This document shows positions 8,948 to 18,285 of a DNA stretch of 64,000 nucleotides, in pieces. A model generated the notes under the pieces. That model ran no database searches and had not been told where the DNA came from. It saw only the letters and a list, made by a program, of their open reading frames with translations. The first letter of the stretch is position 1; every line of letters starts with the position of its first letter. A program made the position numbers and the translations under genes. This stretch comes from CAZZCN01 sp964652975 (lineage in GTDB: Bacteria > Bacillota > Clostridia > Saccharofermentanales > UBA5734), in NCBI GenBank assembly GCA_964652975.1, contig CAZZCN010000006.1, positions 7,334 to 71,333 of the forward strand, in the 5' to 3' direction.

Positions 8948-9487
8948 TCAATACAAGCCGTCCACCTTTACTTTGGATGGGTTGTACTTCTTCATGCTGG
9001 GTACCATTCTCTCATCTGGTTCGAAAATAACAATAACGGTCTGTCCCTTGGTCTTTGCCTTCTTGGCGTTATTCTTAGTTACGATGAAGTAATTGACTTT
9101 ATTATCCATGGTGGGAGCAAAGTTGAGCACAGTGCGGTTGCCCTTTGCATATTCCCTGTAAAGGTCGGTGCTCATCCTTGCGCAAATTTCAAATTCCTTT
9201 GCATCGCCTGAAAATGCCCTTGTCCTTTTACGTTGAGCGATTATGCAGTCAATGTCGATAAAATTTTCGGTAACCGAGTACTCGTACTCCCTGTTCAATC
9301 CTGAAATGACCCACCAAATCCCCCAAATAGCGCCTACTATGAGAATCGGTGCAAACTGTGCAATGATTTGCACGCTGAAGCTTAGTACGATCAGAACTAA
9401 AAAAGCAAAAAACAATCCTGTTATCTTAAGATAATCAGTCTTGTCCTTCTGTTTTCTGACAATTTTTTCCATAAAAGTTGCATCCAT
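8948..9487 (-). CDS. DUF6106-like small membrane protein
   Basis: A 179-residue protein with an amphipathic basic N-terminus (residues about 1-20), two adjacent membrane helices (about 22-60) and a cytoplasmic domain after 'NREYEYSVTENFIDID'. The layout resembles the DUF6106 family of Firmicutes, which has no known function. I chose ATG 9487, not an ATG 60 bases upstream, because AGGAGG lies seven bases before it. It is not obviously in an operon; a groEL-side terminator ends upstream of it. The family name is from memory of the domain layout and should be checked by profile search. Confidence 0.65.
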   Translation of the reverse strand: MDATFMEKIVRKQKDKTDYLKITGLFFAFLVLIVLSFSVQIIAQFAPILIVGAIWGIWWVISGLNREYEYSVTENFIDIDCIIAQRKRTRAFSGDAKEFEICARMSTDLYREYAKGNRTVLNFAPTMDNKVNYFIVTKNNAKKAKTKGQTVIVIFEPDERMVPSMKKYNPSKVKVDGLY

Positions 9488-9597
9488 TGGTCTGCCTCCT
9501 GTAATTTTATATATTATCTTCAAATTCGATGGTTTAGACAATATCATTTTTCATTATAATAACATGAATTTGAGCATTTTTCACACTATTTTTTCAT

Positions 9598-9639
9598 AAA
9601 AAAACAGCAGGGAAGAAATTCACCGGATCTACCCCTGCC
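9598..9639 (-). terminator. Rho-independent terminator downstream of groESL
   Basis: The minus strand has GGCAGGG pairing with CCCTGCT across a loop of about 20 bases, followed by TTTTTTT. It lies about 150 bases after the groEL stop and before the DUF6106-like gene. Confidence 0.7.
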
Positions 9640-9789
9640 ATTTTGAAATTATTAGATAATAAACAGCTGTGATTATCTAGTATCGGATAAAACAACTATC
9701 GCTAGCCGTCTGGTTTTCGACTGGCAAAAACCTTTTTGTCTCCAGTAATTGACTAATAAGCGTTCTTGGAATTTTCTATAAAGTCAATA

Positions 9790-11415
9790 CTAGTACATTC
9801 CGCCCATTCCTGGATTACCTGCAGGCATCGGTGGCTCTTTCTCAGGGATGTCCGCAACTACTGCTTCGGTTGTGAGGAGCATTGATGATGCCGATGCTGC
9901 ATTTTGAAGTGCTGATCTTGTAACTTTCGCGGGATCAACAATTCCTACTTCAATCATGTTTACATAAACTTCGTTAAGAGCGTCAAACCCAAAGTACATT
10001 TCGGATGACTTAACTTTCTCGCAGATGACGCTTCCGTCAAGGCCTGCATTTGTTGCAATCTGACGAACCGGCTCTTCAAGTGCCTTGAGAACAATTCTAA
10101 CACCTGTCTTGGTATCGCCGCTTGTCTTCTCAAGAAGAGCAGCAACTCTTGGTATTACGTTGATAAATGCTGTACCGCCACCTGCGACTATACCCTCTTC
10201 AACAGCGGCTCTGGTTGCAGCCAAGGCATCTTCGATACGGTGCTTCTTCTCTTTCATTTCTGTCTCGGTAGCAGCTCCGACTCTGATTACAGCTACTCCG
10301 CCTGAGAGTTTGGCAAGTCTTTCCATAAGCTTTTCTTTGTCAAATTCAGATGTTGTCTCTTCTATCTGTGAGCGTATTGATGTGATGCGGGCTTTGATAG
10401 CTTCCTGATTGCCGGCACCATCAACAATTATTGTGTTTTCCTTTTGAATCTTAATCTGATGTGCGCTTCCGAGCTGCTCGATTGTTGTCTCTTTGAGGTC
10501 AAGACCGAGTTCTTCAGTAATCACCTGTCCACCAGTTAAAGTGGCGATGTCTTCCAGCATTGCCTTACGACGGTCACCGAATCCGGGAGCCTTGACGGCT
10601 ACGCAGGTGAATGTTCCGCGAAGCTTGTTGACAACCAAAGTTGCAAGCGCCTCACCTTCAACATCTTCGGCAACAATAACAAGTTTCTTGCCTGCTTGAA
10701 CGATTTTCTCAAGCAAAGGTAGAACTTCCTGTATATTTGTAATTTTCTTATCTGTTATGAGAATGTAAGGGTTGTCCAGTACAGCCTCCATTTTGTCTGT
10801 GTCGGTTACCATATATGAAGATACATATCCGCGATCAAACTGCATTCCTTCAACAACATCCAGCTCAGTACCCATTGTCTTGGACTCTTCGACGGTAATA
10901 ACTCCGTCACTGGTTACTTTCTCCATGGCATCCGCAATAAGTTCGCCAACTGTCGAGTCGTCAGCTGAAATGGTTGCAACACGTGCAATGTCTTTCCTGC
11001 CGTTGATCGGTTGTGAATTTTCTTTTATCCCGATTACCGCTTCTTCAACCGCCATCATGATTCCCTTTCGAAGAATCATCGGGTTCGCGCCTGCAGCTAT
11101 GTTCTTCATTCCTTCACGAATGATCGCCTGTGCAAGCAATGTAGCTGTGGTGGTACCGTCACCGGCAACGTCGTTTGTCTTGGTTGCAACTTCTTTAACG
11201 AGCTGTGCGCCCATATTCTCGAAACGGTCTGAAAGCTCTATCTCCTTGGCTATTGTAACTCCGTCATTTGTGATAACCGGTGCGCCGTACTTCTTATCTA
11301 ATACTACATTTCTTCCTTTAGGTCCGAGTGTTATCTTGACAGTATCCGCCAGATGATTAACTCCTCTTTCCAGACTCCTGCGAGCCTCTTCTCCATATTT
11401 TAAATCCTTAGCCAT
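9790..11415 (-). CDS. groEL: 60-kDa chaperonin GroEL
   Basis: A 541-residue group I chaperonin. The start 'MAKDLKYGEEARRSLERGVN', the ATP-binding 'LGPKGRNVVLDKKYGAP' and 'GDGTTTATLLAQ' (with the catalytic Asp of GDGTT), and the Gly/Met-rich tail ending GMGGMY are all present. Length matches the usual 540-548. It folds newly made and stressed proteins in a double ring capped by GroES. It lies 82 bases after groES, in the CIRCE-controlled operon. ATG 11415 follows AGGAGGAG. Nothing is odd about the sequence. Confidence 0.98.
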   Translation of the reverse strand: MAKDLKYGEEARRSLERGVNHLADTVKITLGPKGRNVVLDKKYGAPVITNDGVTIAKEIELSDRFENMGAQLVKEVATKTNDVAGDGTTTATLLAQAIIREGMKNIAAGANPMILRKGIMMAVEEAVIGIKENSQPINGRKDIARVATISADDSTVGELIADAMEKVTSDGVITVEESKTMGTELDVVEGMQFDRGYVSSYMVTDTDKMEAVLDNPYILITDKKITNIQEVLPLLEKIVQAGKKLVIVAEDVEGEALATLVVNKLRGTFTCVAVKAPGFGDRRKAMLEDIATLTGGQVITEELGLDLKETTIEQLGSAHQIKIQKENTIIVDGAGNQEAIKARITSIRSQIEETTSEFDKEKLMERLAKLSGGVAVIRVGAATETEMKEKKHRIEDALAATRAAVEEGIVAGGGTAFINVIPRVAALLEKTSGDTKTGVRIVLKALEEPVRQIATNAGLDGSVICEKVKSSEMYFGFDALNEVYVNMIEVGIVDPAKVTRSALQNAASASSMLLTTEAVVADIPEKEPPMPAGNPGMGGMY

Positions 11416-11497
11416 AATTATTCTCCTCCTGTTTAAATCTGATGTTTCTAATAAATTGTCGCAAATATCTTATGCGAATCTTGTTTTCTAAAAAATA

Positions 11498-11782
11498 CTA
11501 TTCAACAATTGCAAGAATTTCGCCTTGCTTTAGGATGGTGTATTCGACTCCGTCGATTTTAACTTCGGTGCCGGCATATTTGTTAAGCAAAACCTTGTCG
11601 CCTGCTTTAACGGTCATTACAATTTCCTTACCGTCGATATTGCCTCCGGGACCAACTGATACAACTTCAGCAACCTGTGGTTTCTCTTTGGCTGCACCCG
11701 GTAAAACTATTCCGCTCTTGGTTGTCTCTTCAACTTCTGTCATTTTTACTACGACTCTGTCGCCTAATGGTCTGATTGTCAT
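11498..11782 (-). CDS. groES: 10-kDa co-chaperonin GroES
   Basis: A 94-residue co-chaperonin beginning 'MTIRPLGDRVVVKM' with a mobile loop near 'EETTKSGIVLPGAAKEKPQ' and the Gly-Pro-Gly roof region 'VGPGG'. It caps the GroEL ring. First gene of the groESL operon; ATG 11782 follows an AGGAGGC. A CIRCE element and a strong promoter lie directly upstream, so expression is expected to be controlled by HrcA. Confidence 0.98.
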   Translation of the reverse strand: MTIRPLGDRVVVKMTEVEETTKSGIVLPGAAKEKPQVAEVVSVGPGGNIDGKEIVMTVKAGDKVLLNKYAGTEVKIDGVEYTILKQGEILAIVE

Positions 11783-11823
11783 TTAAAATGCCTCCTTTAT
11801 TTAATAAAATACAAACTCAATTT

Positions 11824-11850
11824 TTAGCACTCTAAATACTTGAGTGCTAA
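11824..11850 (-). promoter_or_regulatory. CIRCE operator (HrcA site)
   Basis: TTAGCACTC, nine bases, GAGTGCTAA: an exact match to the CIRCE consensus, starting 42 bases before groES and just after the promoter. HrcA bound here would repress groESL in unstressed cells. The hrcA gene is not in the window. Confidence 0.97.
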
Positions 11851-11858
11851 CACTGAAT

Positions 11859-11887
11859 AATATAGTGTTTTTTGAGTAAAGTGTCAA
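11859..11887 (-). promoter_or_regulatory. Sigma-A-like promoter of groESL
   Basis: On the minus strand a perfect TTGACA (11887-11882) is 17 bases from TATATT (11864-11859). CIRCE begins nine bases after the -10, overlapping the expected transcription start. Confidence 0.85.
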
Positions 11888-12045
11888 GGAAAATAATATG
11901 GGTTAATTATTAATAAACTGTAAATCAAACCAATCTTTCAGAATAATACCAATATAGTTTTCAACTTAGCTTAACGAAGTAAAATTATATTATGATGTAA
12001 ATATATAAGTAAAATCGCATTGCAATAAATTAGTAACGAAATATT

Positions 12046-12702
12046 TCAGGCAAGAAGCTGCAACAAAACGTTGTTAAAATAAAGCTTACTGACAATGGTT
12101 GATTCGGAAATCACTGAAACTATGGACGGTATGCGTGATGCCAGAAGCGCGATCATAGCAAGTACGATGTAGATTATCAGGGCTGACTGCAGCAGTGAAA
12201 ACGCAGCTCCCAAGACACGGTTGGTTGCATCGAGTATTTTAATCTTCTTGAATGCGCCTTCCATGGACTTCTCTAATATGAAAAATGCTATTCTTATAAC
12301 AATTAGAAGCAATATAAATGCTATACCGATAAGCATAAGAAAAAACACCTTGTCAGCAAGTGTATCCGCACCCGATTTCAAAGTCTGGGAGGGGTCCGGA
12401 AATCCTTTAAGAAGTGACTCCTTCATGAATTCCGGCATAGCGATATCATTTACTGTCTGGGTTATGCTCTTGGTTGCTGCATCTGATTTGTCTGTAAAAA
12501 ATTTCTGTATGGCGGTTTTGGCTCCGTCAAAAACAGAAAATTCTCTCAAAGCAGTTGCAATGGGACGCGCTAGAAAGGCGGATGCTATGAATGCCGCTAT
12601 GCCGGTAAGCAGTCCTATTGCCATTTTTACAAAGCCTTTGTATAAGCCCAAAACAATCATTAAAAGTATAAAGGTAAGCAAGACGATATCCGCAGTATTC
12701 AT
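12046..12702 (-). CDS. CvpA-family membrane protein
   Basis: A 218-residue protein with about four hydrophobic segments: residues 4-24, 27-48, 112-138 and about 160-187. The opening 'NTADIVLLTFILLMIVLGLYKGFVK' is the typical CvpA start (first helix, then a Gly-rich turn). E. coli CvpA is needed for colicin V production; in Gram-positives the family role is uncertain and has been linked to envelope integrity. ATG 12702 follows GGAGG. It lies alone between the groESL promoter and a tandem repeat, and no partner gene such as mutS2 is next to it. Confidence 0.8.
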   Translation of the reverse strand: MNTADIVLLTFILLMIVLGLYKGFVKMAIGLLTGIAAFIASAFLARPIATALREFSVFDGAKTAIQKFFTDKSDAATKSITQTVNDIAMPEFMKESLLKGFPDPSQTLKSGADTLADKVFFLMLIGIAFILLLIVIRIAFFILEKSMEGAFKKIKILDATNRVLGAAFSLLQSALIIYIVLAMIALLASRIPSIVSVISESTIVSKLYFNNVLLQLLA

Positions 12703-12790
12703 TTCAAATCCTCCATCAAAGCCATATATTTTGAATCATTTTGAATGTTTTTTGTAATATTGTGCTATCGTTTCATAGCATATTATTAAC

Positions 12791-12904
12791 AATCACTATT
12801 TTGTTTCGCTTGTATAATCTCTATAATACCAATCACTATTTTATTTCGCGTGTATAATCTCTATAATACCAATCAATATTTTGTTTCGCGTGTATAATCT
12901 CTAT
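12791..12904. repeat. Tandem repeat, 40 bp x about 2.9
   Basis: Three near-identical 40-base units begin at 12791, 12831 and 12871; the last is cut after about 34 bases. Each reads AATCACTATTTTGTTTCGC, then GTGTATAATCTCTATAATACC, with one or two changes per copy. TATAAT-like words occur in each unit on the plus strand. It lies between the LCP gene's end and the start of cvpA. Confidence 0.9.
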
Positions 12905-12950
12905 TGTGTGCATTTTTATGTTTTCGGCTTAATCACACAAATTTTCTGAT

Positions 12951-14582
12951 CTAAGGCAAAGGGGTTGGCGAGGCTGGTAATGTAGGTACTGGTGTGGCTG
13001 TGACATCAGGGGTTGGCGAGGAAGCGGCGGAAGATGATGAACTGGAATCCTGCGAAGACTGCTGTGATGAACTGTCAATGGATGCAGAAATTGAATCAAC
13101 CGATTGCGATGATTGCACCTGCCCGCCGGACGATGAAGATGAGTAGGCGGAATTGCTTTTGCTATATGTCGTTCCTGAGCCATTTGACCTGTGGTAAATT
13201 GTGGGCACCGGGTCAAATGCTTTTGTCTCACCATATATGAATTTATAGACCTCCGGTATCATACGGTTGTAATCAACCAGCATGTGCCATTCTCCACTTG
13301 TGTTGACTTCATAGTACCCTTCAGGAGGTAGTCTCATCTCCTGAATTTCATTGGTCATCTTAGGAAGTATGTCAATACCCAGCGCTGTTATTTCAGAAGG
13401 CTTCATATTGGTGGTTATATATGTGATTCCTTCCTTTATCATTTGTGCTTTTTTGACCGGGTCAATGGATATAAAACTCTTAAAGAGAGCTTTTAAAACC
13501 TCTCTTTGTCTCGCTGCTCGTTCGTAGTCGCTGTCGATTTTTCGTATTCTCGCATATTCTACAGCCTGCTTTCCTGTAAGTTTCTGAAATCCTGTATCAT
13601 GTATGCCATAAGAGTATAGGCGTTTATTCATATCCTTCATTTCACCTGAAGTGACATCAACGGTCACGCCACCGGCAATATCAATTATAGATGCCATGCC
13701 CTTCATATTTACAACCATGTATTTCTCTATGTTAAGTCTGAGAGTGCTGTTGATTGTTCGCAAAGCAAGCTCAGGTCCTCCAAAACTGTGAGCAGCATTG
13801 ATCTTGCTGGGATTTTTCCTTCCAGGTATGTATACGTAGCAATCCCTCATAATCGAAGACATTTTTATTACGTTGTTCTTCCTGTCAATTGTAAGTATTA
13901 TGATAGAATCAGAAAGCCCGTTCTCAACTCCGGGGTGTCTTGTATCAACTCCCAATAATAAGATATTCGTAATATCCTTGCTCTGCGGTGGCTGATTCGT
14001 AAGTGCTTCAGTAGGATAATTGGCCTTGTTCGGAATATAATTCAATCCTGACCATAGATAATTATATAAAAATGTAGCTCCAATAGCTAAAACAACCAGC
14101 AATGCGGCAACCGACACTCCGATACGGGTAAACATCTGTCTGCCGGTGAGCTTGCGTTTACGTTTTCTTAAATATCCCACCGGTGCGACTGTTCTAGGTC
14201 CGTTTTGATTCGGAAGGCCTTTCATGACACGCTTTGCAGGCTTTGGCTGTCTTCTTCTGCCATTTGAAATCCTCTGGATGTCTGCATTGCCAACACTTCC
14301 CCTGTTATGAGAATTATTCCTTAGAGGCATGGACATGTCAGGAGGGAAATATTCTCCGGGGTTTCTGCTTACGATAGGTGTAATGCCCGATGCATTTTGT
14401 CTTTTTCCTGCTACGGGCTGCCTTCCTGAATCTGGCTGCCTGTTCGCACTTGGCGGCCTATGCGAATTCGGCTGCATGTGCGCATCGGTTTTCCTGTGTG
14501 CATCCGCACCCTTATGTGCATCAGTCTGTCTGCCGGTATTTGGATTTTTGTGTCCATTATTGCCGGAGTTGGATTTCTTCAT
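12951..14582 (-). CDS. LytR-CpsA-Psr (LCP) family cell-wall ligase
   Basis: A 543-residue type II membrane protein. A long basic, His/Asn/Pro-rich cytoplasmic leader (residues 1-150) precedes one helix (about 153-175) and the LCP domain. That domain starts 'ITNILLLGVDTRHPG' near 205 and includes the conserved Asp213/Arg215, 'SDSIIILTID', 'SIMRDCYV' (Arg246) and 'YARIRKIDSDYERAARQR'. The C-terminus (about 470-543) is a Ser/Thr/Pro-rich tail. LCP enzymes transfer teichoic acids or other glycopolymers from lipid carriers to peptidoglycan. ATG 14582 follows an AGAGG. The leader has many near-repeats of 'DAHxx' and 'RQPxxG', and is longer than in most homologues. Confidence 0.9.
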   Translation of the reverse strand: MKKSNSGNNGHKNPNTGRQTDAHKGADAHRKTDAHMQPNSHRPPSANRQPDSGRQPVAGKRQNASGITPIVSRNPGEYFPPDMSMPLRNNSHNRGSVGNADIQRISNGRRRQPKPAKRVMKGLPNQNGPRTVAPVGYLRKRKRKLTGRQMFTRIGVSVAALLVVLAIGATFLYNYLWSGLNYIPNKANYPTEALTNQPPQSKDITNILLLGVDTRHPGVENGLSDSIIILTIDRKNNVIKMSSIMRDCYVYIPGRKNPSKINAAHSFGGPELALRTINSTLRLNIEKYMVVNMKGMASIIDIAGGVTVDVTSGEMKDMNKRLYSYGIHDTGFQKLTGKQAVEYARIRKIDSDYERAARQREVLKALFKSFISIDPVKKAQMIKEGITYITTNMKPSEITALGIDILPKMTNEIQEMRLPPEGYYEVNTSGEWHMLVDYNRMIPEVYKFIYGETKAFDPVPTIYHRSNGSGTTYSKSNSAYSSSSSGGQVQSSQSVDSISASIDSSSQQSSQDSSSSSSAASSPTPDVTATPVPTLPASPTPLP

Positions 14583-14853
14583 GAATTTAATTACCTCTTA
14601 AAATACTTCATCATATAGTGTATCTAGCTATCAGTGCTAATTGGCCAGATGCATGTCTTGCCAGTTCGGTATATTCGAATATGCACCTCTGACCAGATGC
14701 AAAACAGCAAAACTGCCTGCTTGAAAATCTTACTTCACACTATCTTGCATATAATACACCTTTTAATCTAAAATATCTCAAAAATATTGAAATGAAATTG
14801 AAATTTAATAAATATCCAAAATTTCGTAACAATTGGACACAATGACTTTTGGG

Positions 14854-15870
14854 TTATTCACTGAAACCGTCAGGATTTTGCTTTTGCCATCTCCATGTGT
14901 CAACGCACATCTCCTCGATATTCTTTTCGGCCTTCCATCCAAGGACTTCCAACGCCTTCCTCGGGTCTGCGTAACAGCTTCCGATATCACCCGGACGTCT
15001 GTCGACTATTTTATAGGGTATTTTAATGCCTGATGCCTTTTCGAATGCCGAAACTATCTCCAGCACACTGTATCCTTTGCCTGTTCCAAGGTTGATTGCA
15101 TCGGCGCCTTTGAATTCTTCAGTGTGCTCAATCGCTTTGCAATGGCCTCTGGCAAGATCAACAACATGAATGTAGTCTCGCACGCCTGTTCCGTCAACTG
15201 TCGGATAGTCATTACCGTAAACCGAAAGTTCCTTTAGTTTGCCTATCGCAACCTGAGAAATATATGGAATAAGGTTGTTTGGAATGCCATTTGGGTCTTC
15301 GCCAATGGTTCCGGATTCGTGCGCACCAATCGGGTTGAAATAGCGCAGAAGCACAATAGACCAATCAGGATCGGATACTGCCAGATCACGCAGTATCTGT
15401 TCGTTCATCAGCTTCGTCCATCCATATGGGTTGGTACACCAGAGCTTTGAATCTTCACTTATGGGAACGCTCTCGGGAACTCCGTAAACTGTAGCCGATG
15501 AGCTGAAAACCAGCTTCTTGACATTGAATTTATTCATCACACTACATAAAATCAAGGTGCTGTCCAGATTGTTTTCGTAGTATTGAAGCGGAATCTCCAC
15601 GGATTCTCCAACGGCTTTGAGCCCTGCAAAATGTATCACAGCCTCAATGTCGTTCTCCTTGAAAATTCTCTCAAGCGCCTTCCTGTCACAGACATCTTCA
15701 CAATAAAAAGGAAAATCCTTACCGGTTATTCTCTTGATTCTGTTAAGTGACTCCACCTTGCTGTTCGACAGGTTGTCAATTATAACTATCTCGTGACCCT
15801 CATTCAACAGTTCTACACAGGTATGGCTTCCTATGTAGCCCGCTCCACCCGTAATCAATATTTTTCGCAT
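14854..15870 (-). CDS. galE: UDP-glucose 4-epimerase
   Basis: A 338-residue extended short-chain dehydrogenase. The NAD site GGAGYIGSH (residues 8-16), the catalytic Ser124 in SSSATVYG and the Tyr149-xxx-Lys153 pair in NPYGWTKLMNE are intact, and length equals the family norm. It interconverts UDP-glucose and UDP-galactose, feeding both galactose use and surface-polymer synthesis. ATG 15870 follows a GGGGGA site. It precedes the LCP gene by about 270 bases on the same strand, so any cell-wall link is only suggested by position. Confidence 0.95.
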   Translation of the reverse strand: MRKILITGGAGYIGSHTCVELLNEGHEIVIIDNLSNSKVESLNRIKRITGKDFPFYCEDVCDRKALERIFKENDIEAVIHFAGLKAVGESVEIPLQYYENNLDSTLILCSVMNKFNVKKLVFSSSATVYGVPESVPISEDSKLWCTNPYGWTKLMNEQILRDLAVSDPDWSIVLLRYFNPIGAHESGTIGEDPNGIPNNLIPYISQVAIGKLKELSVYGNDYPTVDGTGVRDYIHVVDLARGHCKAIEHTEEFKGADAINLGTGKGYSVLEIVSAFEKASGIKIPYKIVDRRPGDIGSCYADPRKALEVLGWKAEKNIEEMCVDTWRWQKQNPDGFSE

Positions 15871-16086
15871 ATAATCCCCCTAAAAAGTATATAAAAATTA
15901 AATATTTCTTTTAATCACATGAAACCGAATTTATATAGCATAAGTACCATTAACCATTAAAACTTCTAGTCACGTCAGCGTCCTTCAGCACCTGATGCTT
16001 TTAAACGTTTGTTCAAGTTTGAAATTCATACTGCATTAGAATAATATCACAAGCAAGGTGATTTTGAAAATACCCCTTGTGTGTTT

Positions 16087-17075
16087 TTATAGCAAAAATG
16101 TTTTATCGATAAAAGCAGTCATCTCCTCAGTCAGTTTACCTTCATACGTCCAACATTCGTTTTCTGTATCAAAAACATACGGATACGCTAGAAGAGAACT
16201 CTCGTGATTAATGTTTCGCATTATCTTCAGGCTGTCTTTCGGTACTCGAAACACGCCGATACTGACACCGGTAAATTTACGGATATCGATTTTTCGTTTT
16301 ATCTCTGATACCATTTCGCTGTAGCGGTCTTTCCAGTCTTCGCCGCAGATGGCGGGGTCGATACAAAGTCTTACCTTCCAGCCATTTTCAATCGCTTTGC
16401 TCATGCTCGCAAGTCTGGCGGAGAGACCGGGCGTTTTGTGCTCATATTTTCGTGTGTAGGCTTCTGGTGATACACTCCAGGCCAGATAAAAATTCGGGAT
16501 TGCGGTCTTAGCTGCAATTGATGCGAAATTGGCGCTTTTTGTCCGCAGTTCCACTGTTAGATTCTCATGTTCGGTGGCAAAATCGATCCAATCGCTCGCA
16601 AATCCAGTCAATCCTTCAATTGCAAGGAGGTCGGTATCGTATGAATTGCATACATATAGTTTCCCGTCATGAAGACGTTTCTCAAGTTCGCTGAAAGTAT
16701 CTTCAATATTTACAAACACCACAAGATTGGCTGATGGATACATGCCCTGCAGATAGCAGTATTCACAGCCATATATGCAATTCATGGCATTGGTCGTGTA
16801 ATAGAAGTTTTCGTTTCCGAACGAATCGCAAAGGTTTGATCCTTCGTATAGAAATGTGTCTGTTTTCTTTGCAAGTATGAGCTTTTTGCTTTTGCCTGGC
16901 TTTCATATGACTGCCCGCTTTTACAGAACACATCCTTGTAATGGTCGATGTAGATTATTGCGGATTTTGGCAGCAAGTCCAGTATCCGCAGTGTTTTAGG
17001 ATGGTCGCTGATTCGTTTTTCGACATAGACATGAGAGAAGTCAGGGTTGTAAAAGGATTTTTCTGATTTTGTCAT
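16087..17075 (-). pseudogene. spl: Spore photoproduct lyase, with one frameshift
   Basis: Two overlapping frames together make one spore photoproduct lyase of about 329 residues. The first frame starts at ATG 17075 (AAGGAG upstream) with 'MTKSEKSFYNPDFSHVYVEK' and 'IYIDHYKDVF', and the second carries 'KLILAKKTDTFLYEG', the radical-SAM cluster CIYGCEYC and 'YLQGMYPSANLVVFVN'. The frames join if one base is added, or the ribosome slips -1, within the A5 run of GCAAAAAGC (16883-16887). Spl repairs the UV spore photoproduct in germinating spores. The gene is last of the AraC-nucleosidase-spl operon. It may be truly broken, a sequencing error, or a slippage site; all catalytic residues otherwise remain. 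An alternative second ORF start is ATG 16785. Confidence 0.8.
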
Positions 17076-18285
17076 ACGACTCCTTTCCCTCACGCTTTAG
17101 TTTTACCGGGGATATTTCGTAAAAATCGTTAAGCACCGCCTTTAAACTTTTGCCTCTGATAACATACATCTCTGAAAGATGAAAAAATTCTGTTCTCTGG
17201 TACTGTGTCAGTTTAAGCAGGTTTGATATGTCTTCCACGACTTTTCTGTCTGATTCTGTGATAATTTCATGCTTCATATTTTCGCTTGCCCATTCGCTTA
17301 GCAGGGTTATAAATGTTTCGATTTTATCCATATTTTGGTCGATCAAAGATGTGACTTTGACAGGTAGTAGACTTTCCGGATCACCAGAGTCTGATACTAT
17401 CTTAAGCACGAAAATATTGTGCGAAAATATGAATCCTGTTGCAGCTTCATATACAAAAGCGGCTTCCATTTCAACGAGGATTGGTGATGAAGTGTATTCA
17501 TTGAAATATTTGTTATTGTGATGAGAACGAGAAGAAAGCGTTTCATTTTCAGCTTCAATCAAACCGGTCTTGTCTCCGTTAACAATGTTGAGATTATTTC
17601 TGATACCGATATTACAGTTTTTATTGATATCGCTCGTAATGTCGCTTTTTATATCGCGTTTTGTTTTCTCTTTGTCAGTCTCGCTTTTATTTTCTGTGTT
17701 ATAGATATTTTCAATGGATTTGCCAGTAAAATACACCTCACCCACTGTTATTACCTTAGCCTGTGCAAACGGTGTCGCCAAAAGCATGTCAGGATAAAAG
17801 CTGCGTTTCAAAATGGAATTTTCGATTGAGGAGGCTAAGAAAATATTTCCAATTTCACTTTCCATCTTTGAATTCATTGTTATTATATCATTTAGAGCAT
17901 CAGCCTCTGTTGTTTGTTTTACAGGTGCTTCTATTTGCATTTTAATTGCATCTTCTTTCAATTTTGTTTCTGTCTCGGCTTTTGTAACTCCCGCTGACGC
18001 TGTCTTACCTGTTTGTGCTTCACAAACACCCGTCTGCATGCTTTCAGGAATGTAAATCGCGGCAATCCCGAGATTTATAAGGCAGTCAGTCTTTTTTGCA
18101 CCGTATCGTGTTAAAAGGTAAACCGTTGCAATCATGGCATTTGTTGCACCGACCCCTGTGACAATTAATTTGATTGATTCGTTTTCGTAAATTCTGAACC
18201 GGTTTTCGCCCTTGCTCATCTTAAGATTGAATCTGTCAATAATCGGTCTAGCCTCTGGCATCATTGCGATTGATACAAAAATCAT
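17041..18285 (-). CDS. Nucleoside-phosphorylase-like protein with low-complexity insertions
   Basis: A 414-residue protein. Residues about 1-80 ('MIFVSIAMMPEARPIIDRF', 'VTGVGATNAMIATVYLL', 'DCLINLGIAA') and about 265-315 ('VEMEAAFVYEAATGF', 'VLKIVSDSGD') match purine-nucleoside phosphorylase/MTA-SAH nucleosidase folds, including the Glu-Met-Glu ligand of the nucleoside. Two Lys/Glu/Asn-rich inserts (about 82-135 and 200-255) break the fold and look disordered. The start overlaps the AraC stop by four bases (ATGA), and its end overlaps spl by 35 bases, so it is translationally coupled to both. Close homologues are known next to spl in clostridia. The substrate is unknown; a role in salvage or spore repair is inference. 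Confidence 0.7.
   Translation of the reverse strand: MIFVSIAMMPEARPIIDRFNLKMSKGENRFRIYENESIKLIVTGVGATNAMIATVYLLTRYGAKKTDCLINLGIAAIYIPESMQTGVCEAQTGKTASAGVTKAETETKLKEDAIKMQIEAPVKQTTEADALNDIITMNSKMESEIGNIFLASSIENSILKRSFYPDMLLATPFAQAKVITVGEVYFTGKSIENIYNTENKSETDKEKTKRDIKSDITSDINKNCNIGIRNNLNIVNGDKTGLIEAENETLSSRSHHNNKYFNEYTSSPILVEMEAAFVYEAATGFIFSHNIFVLKIVSDSGDPESLLPVKVTSLIDQNMDKIETFITLLSEWASENMKHEIITESDRKVVEDISNLLKLTQYQRTEFFHLSEMYVIRGKSLKAVLNDFYEISPVKLKREGKESYDKIRKILLQP

Noticed and set aside
10772..11356. Long open frame opposite groEL
   Set aside because: It is the antisense shadow of a strongly conserved gene and has no ribosome site or recognisable protein features.
12791..12904. Possible CRISPR array
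   Set aside because: The units are head-to-tail with no unique spacers between them, and no cas genes are present.
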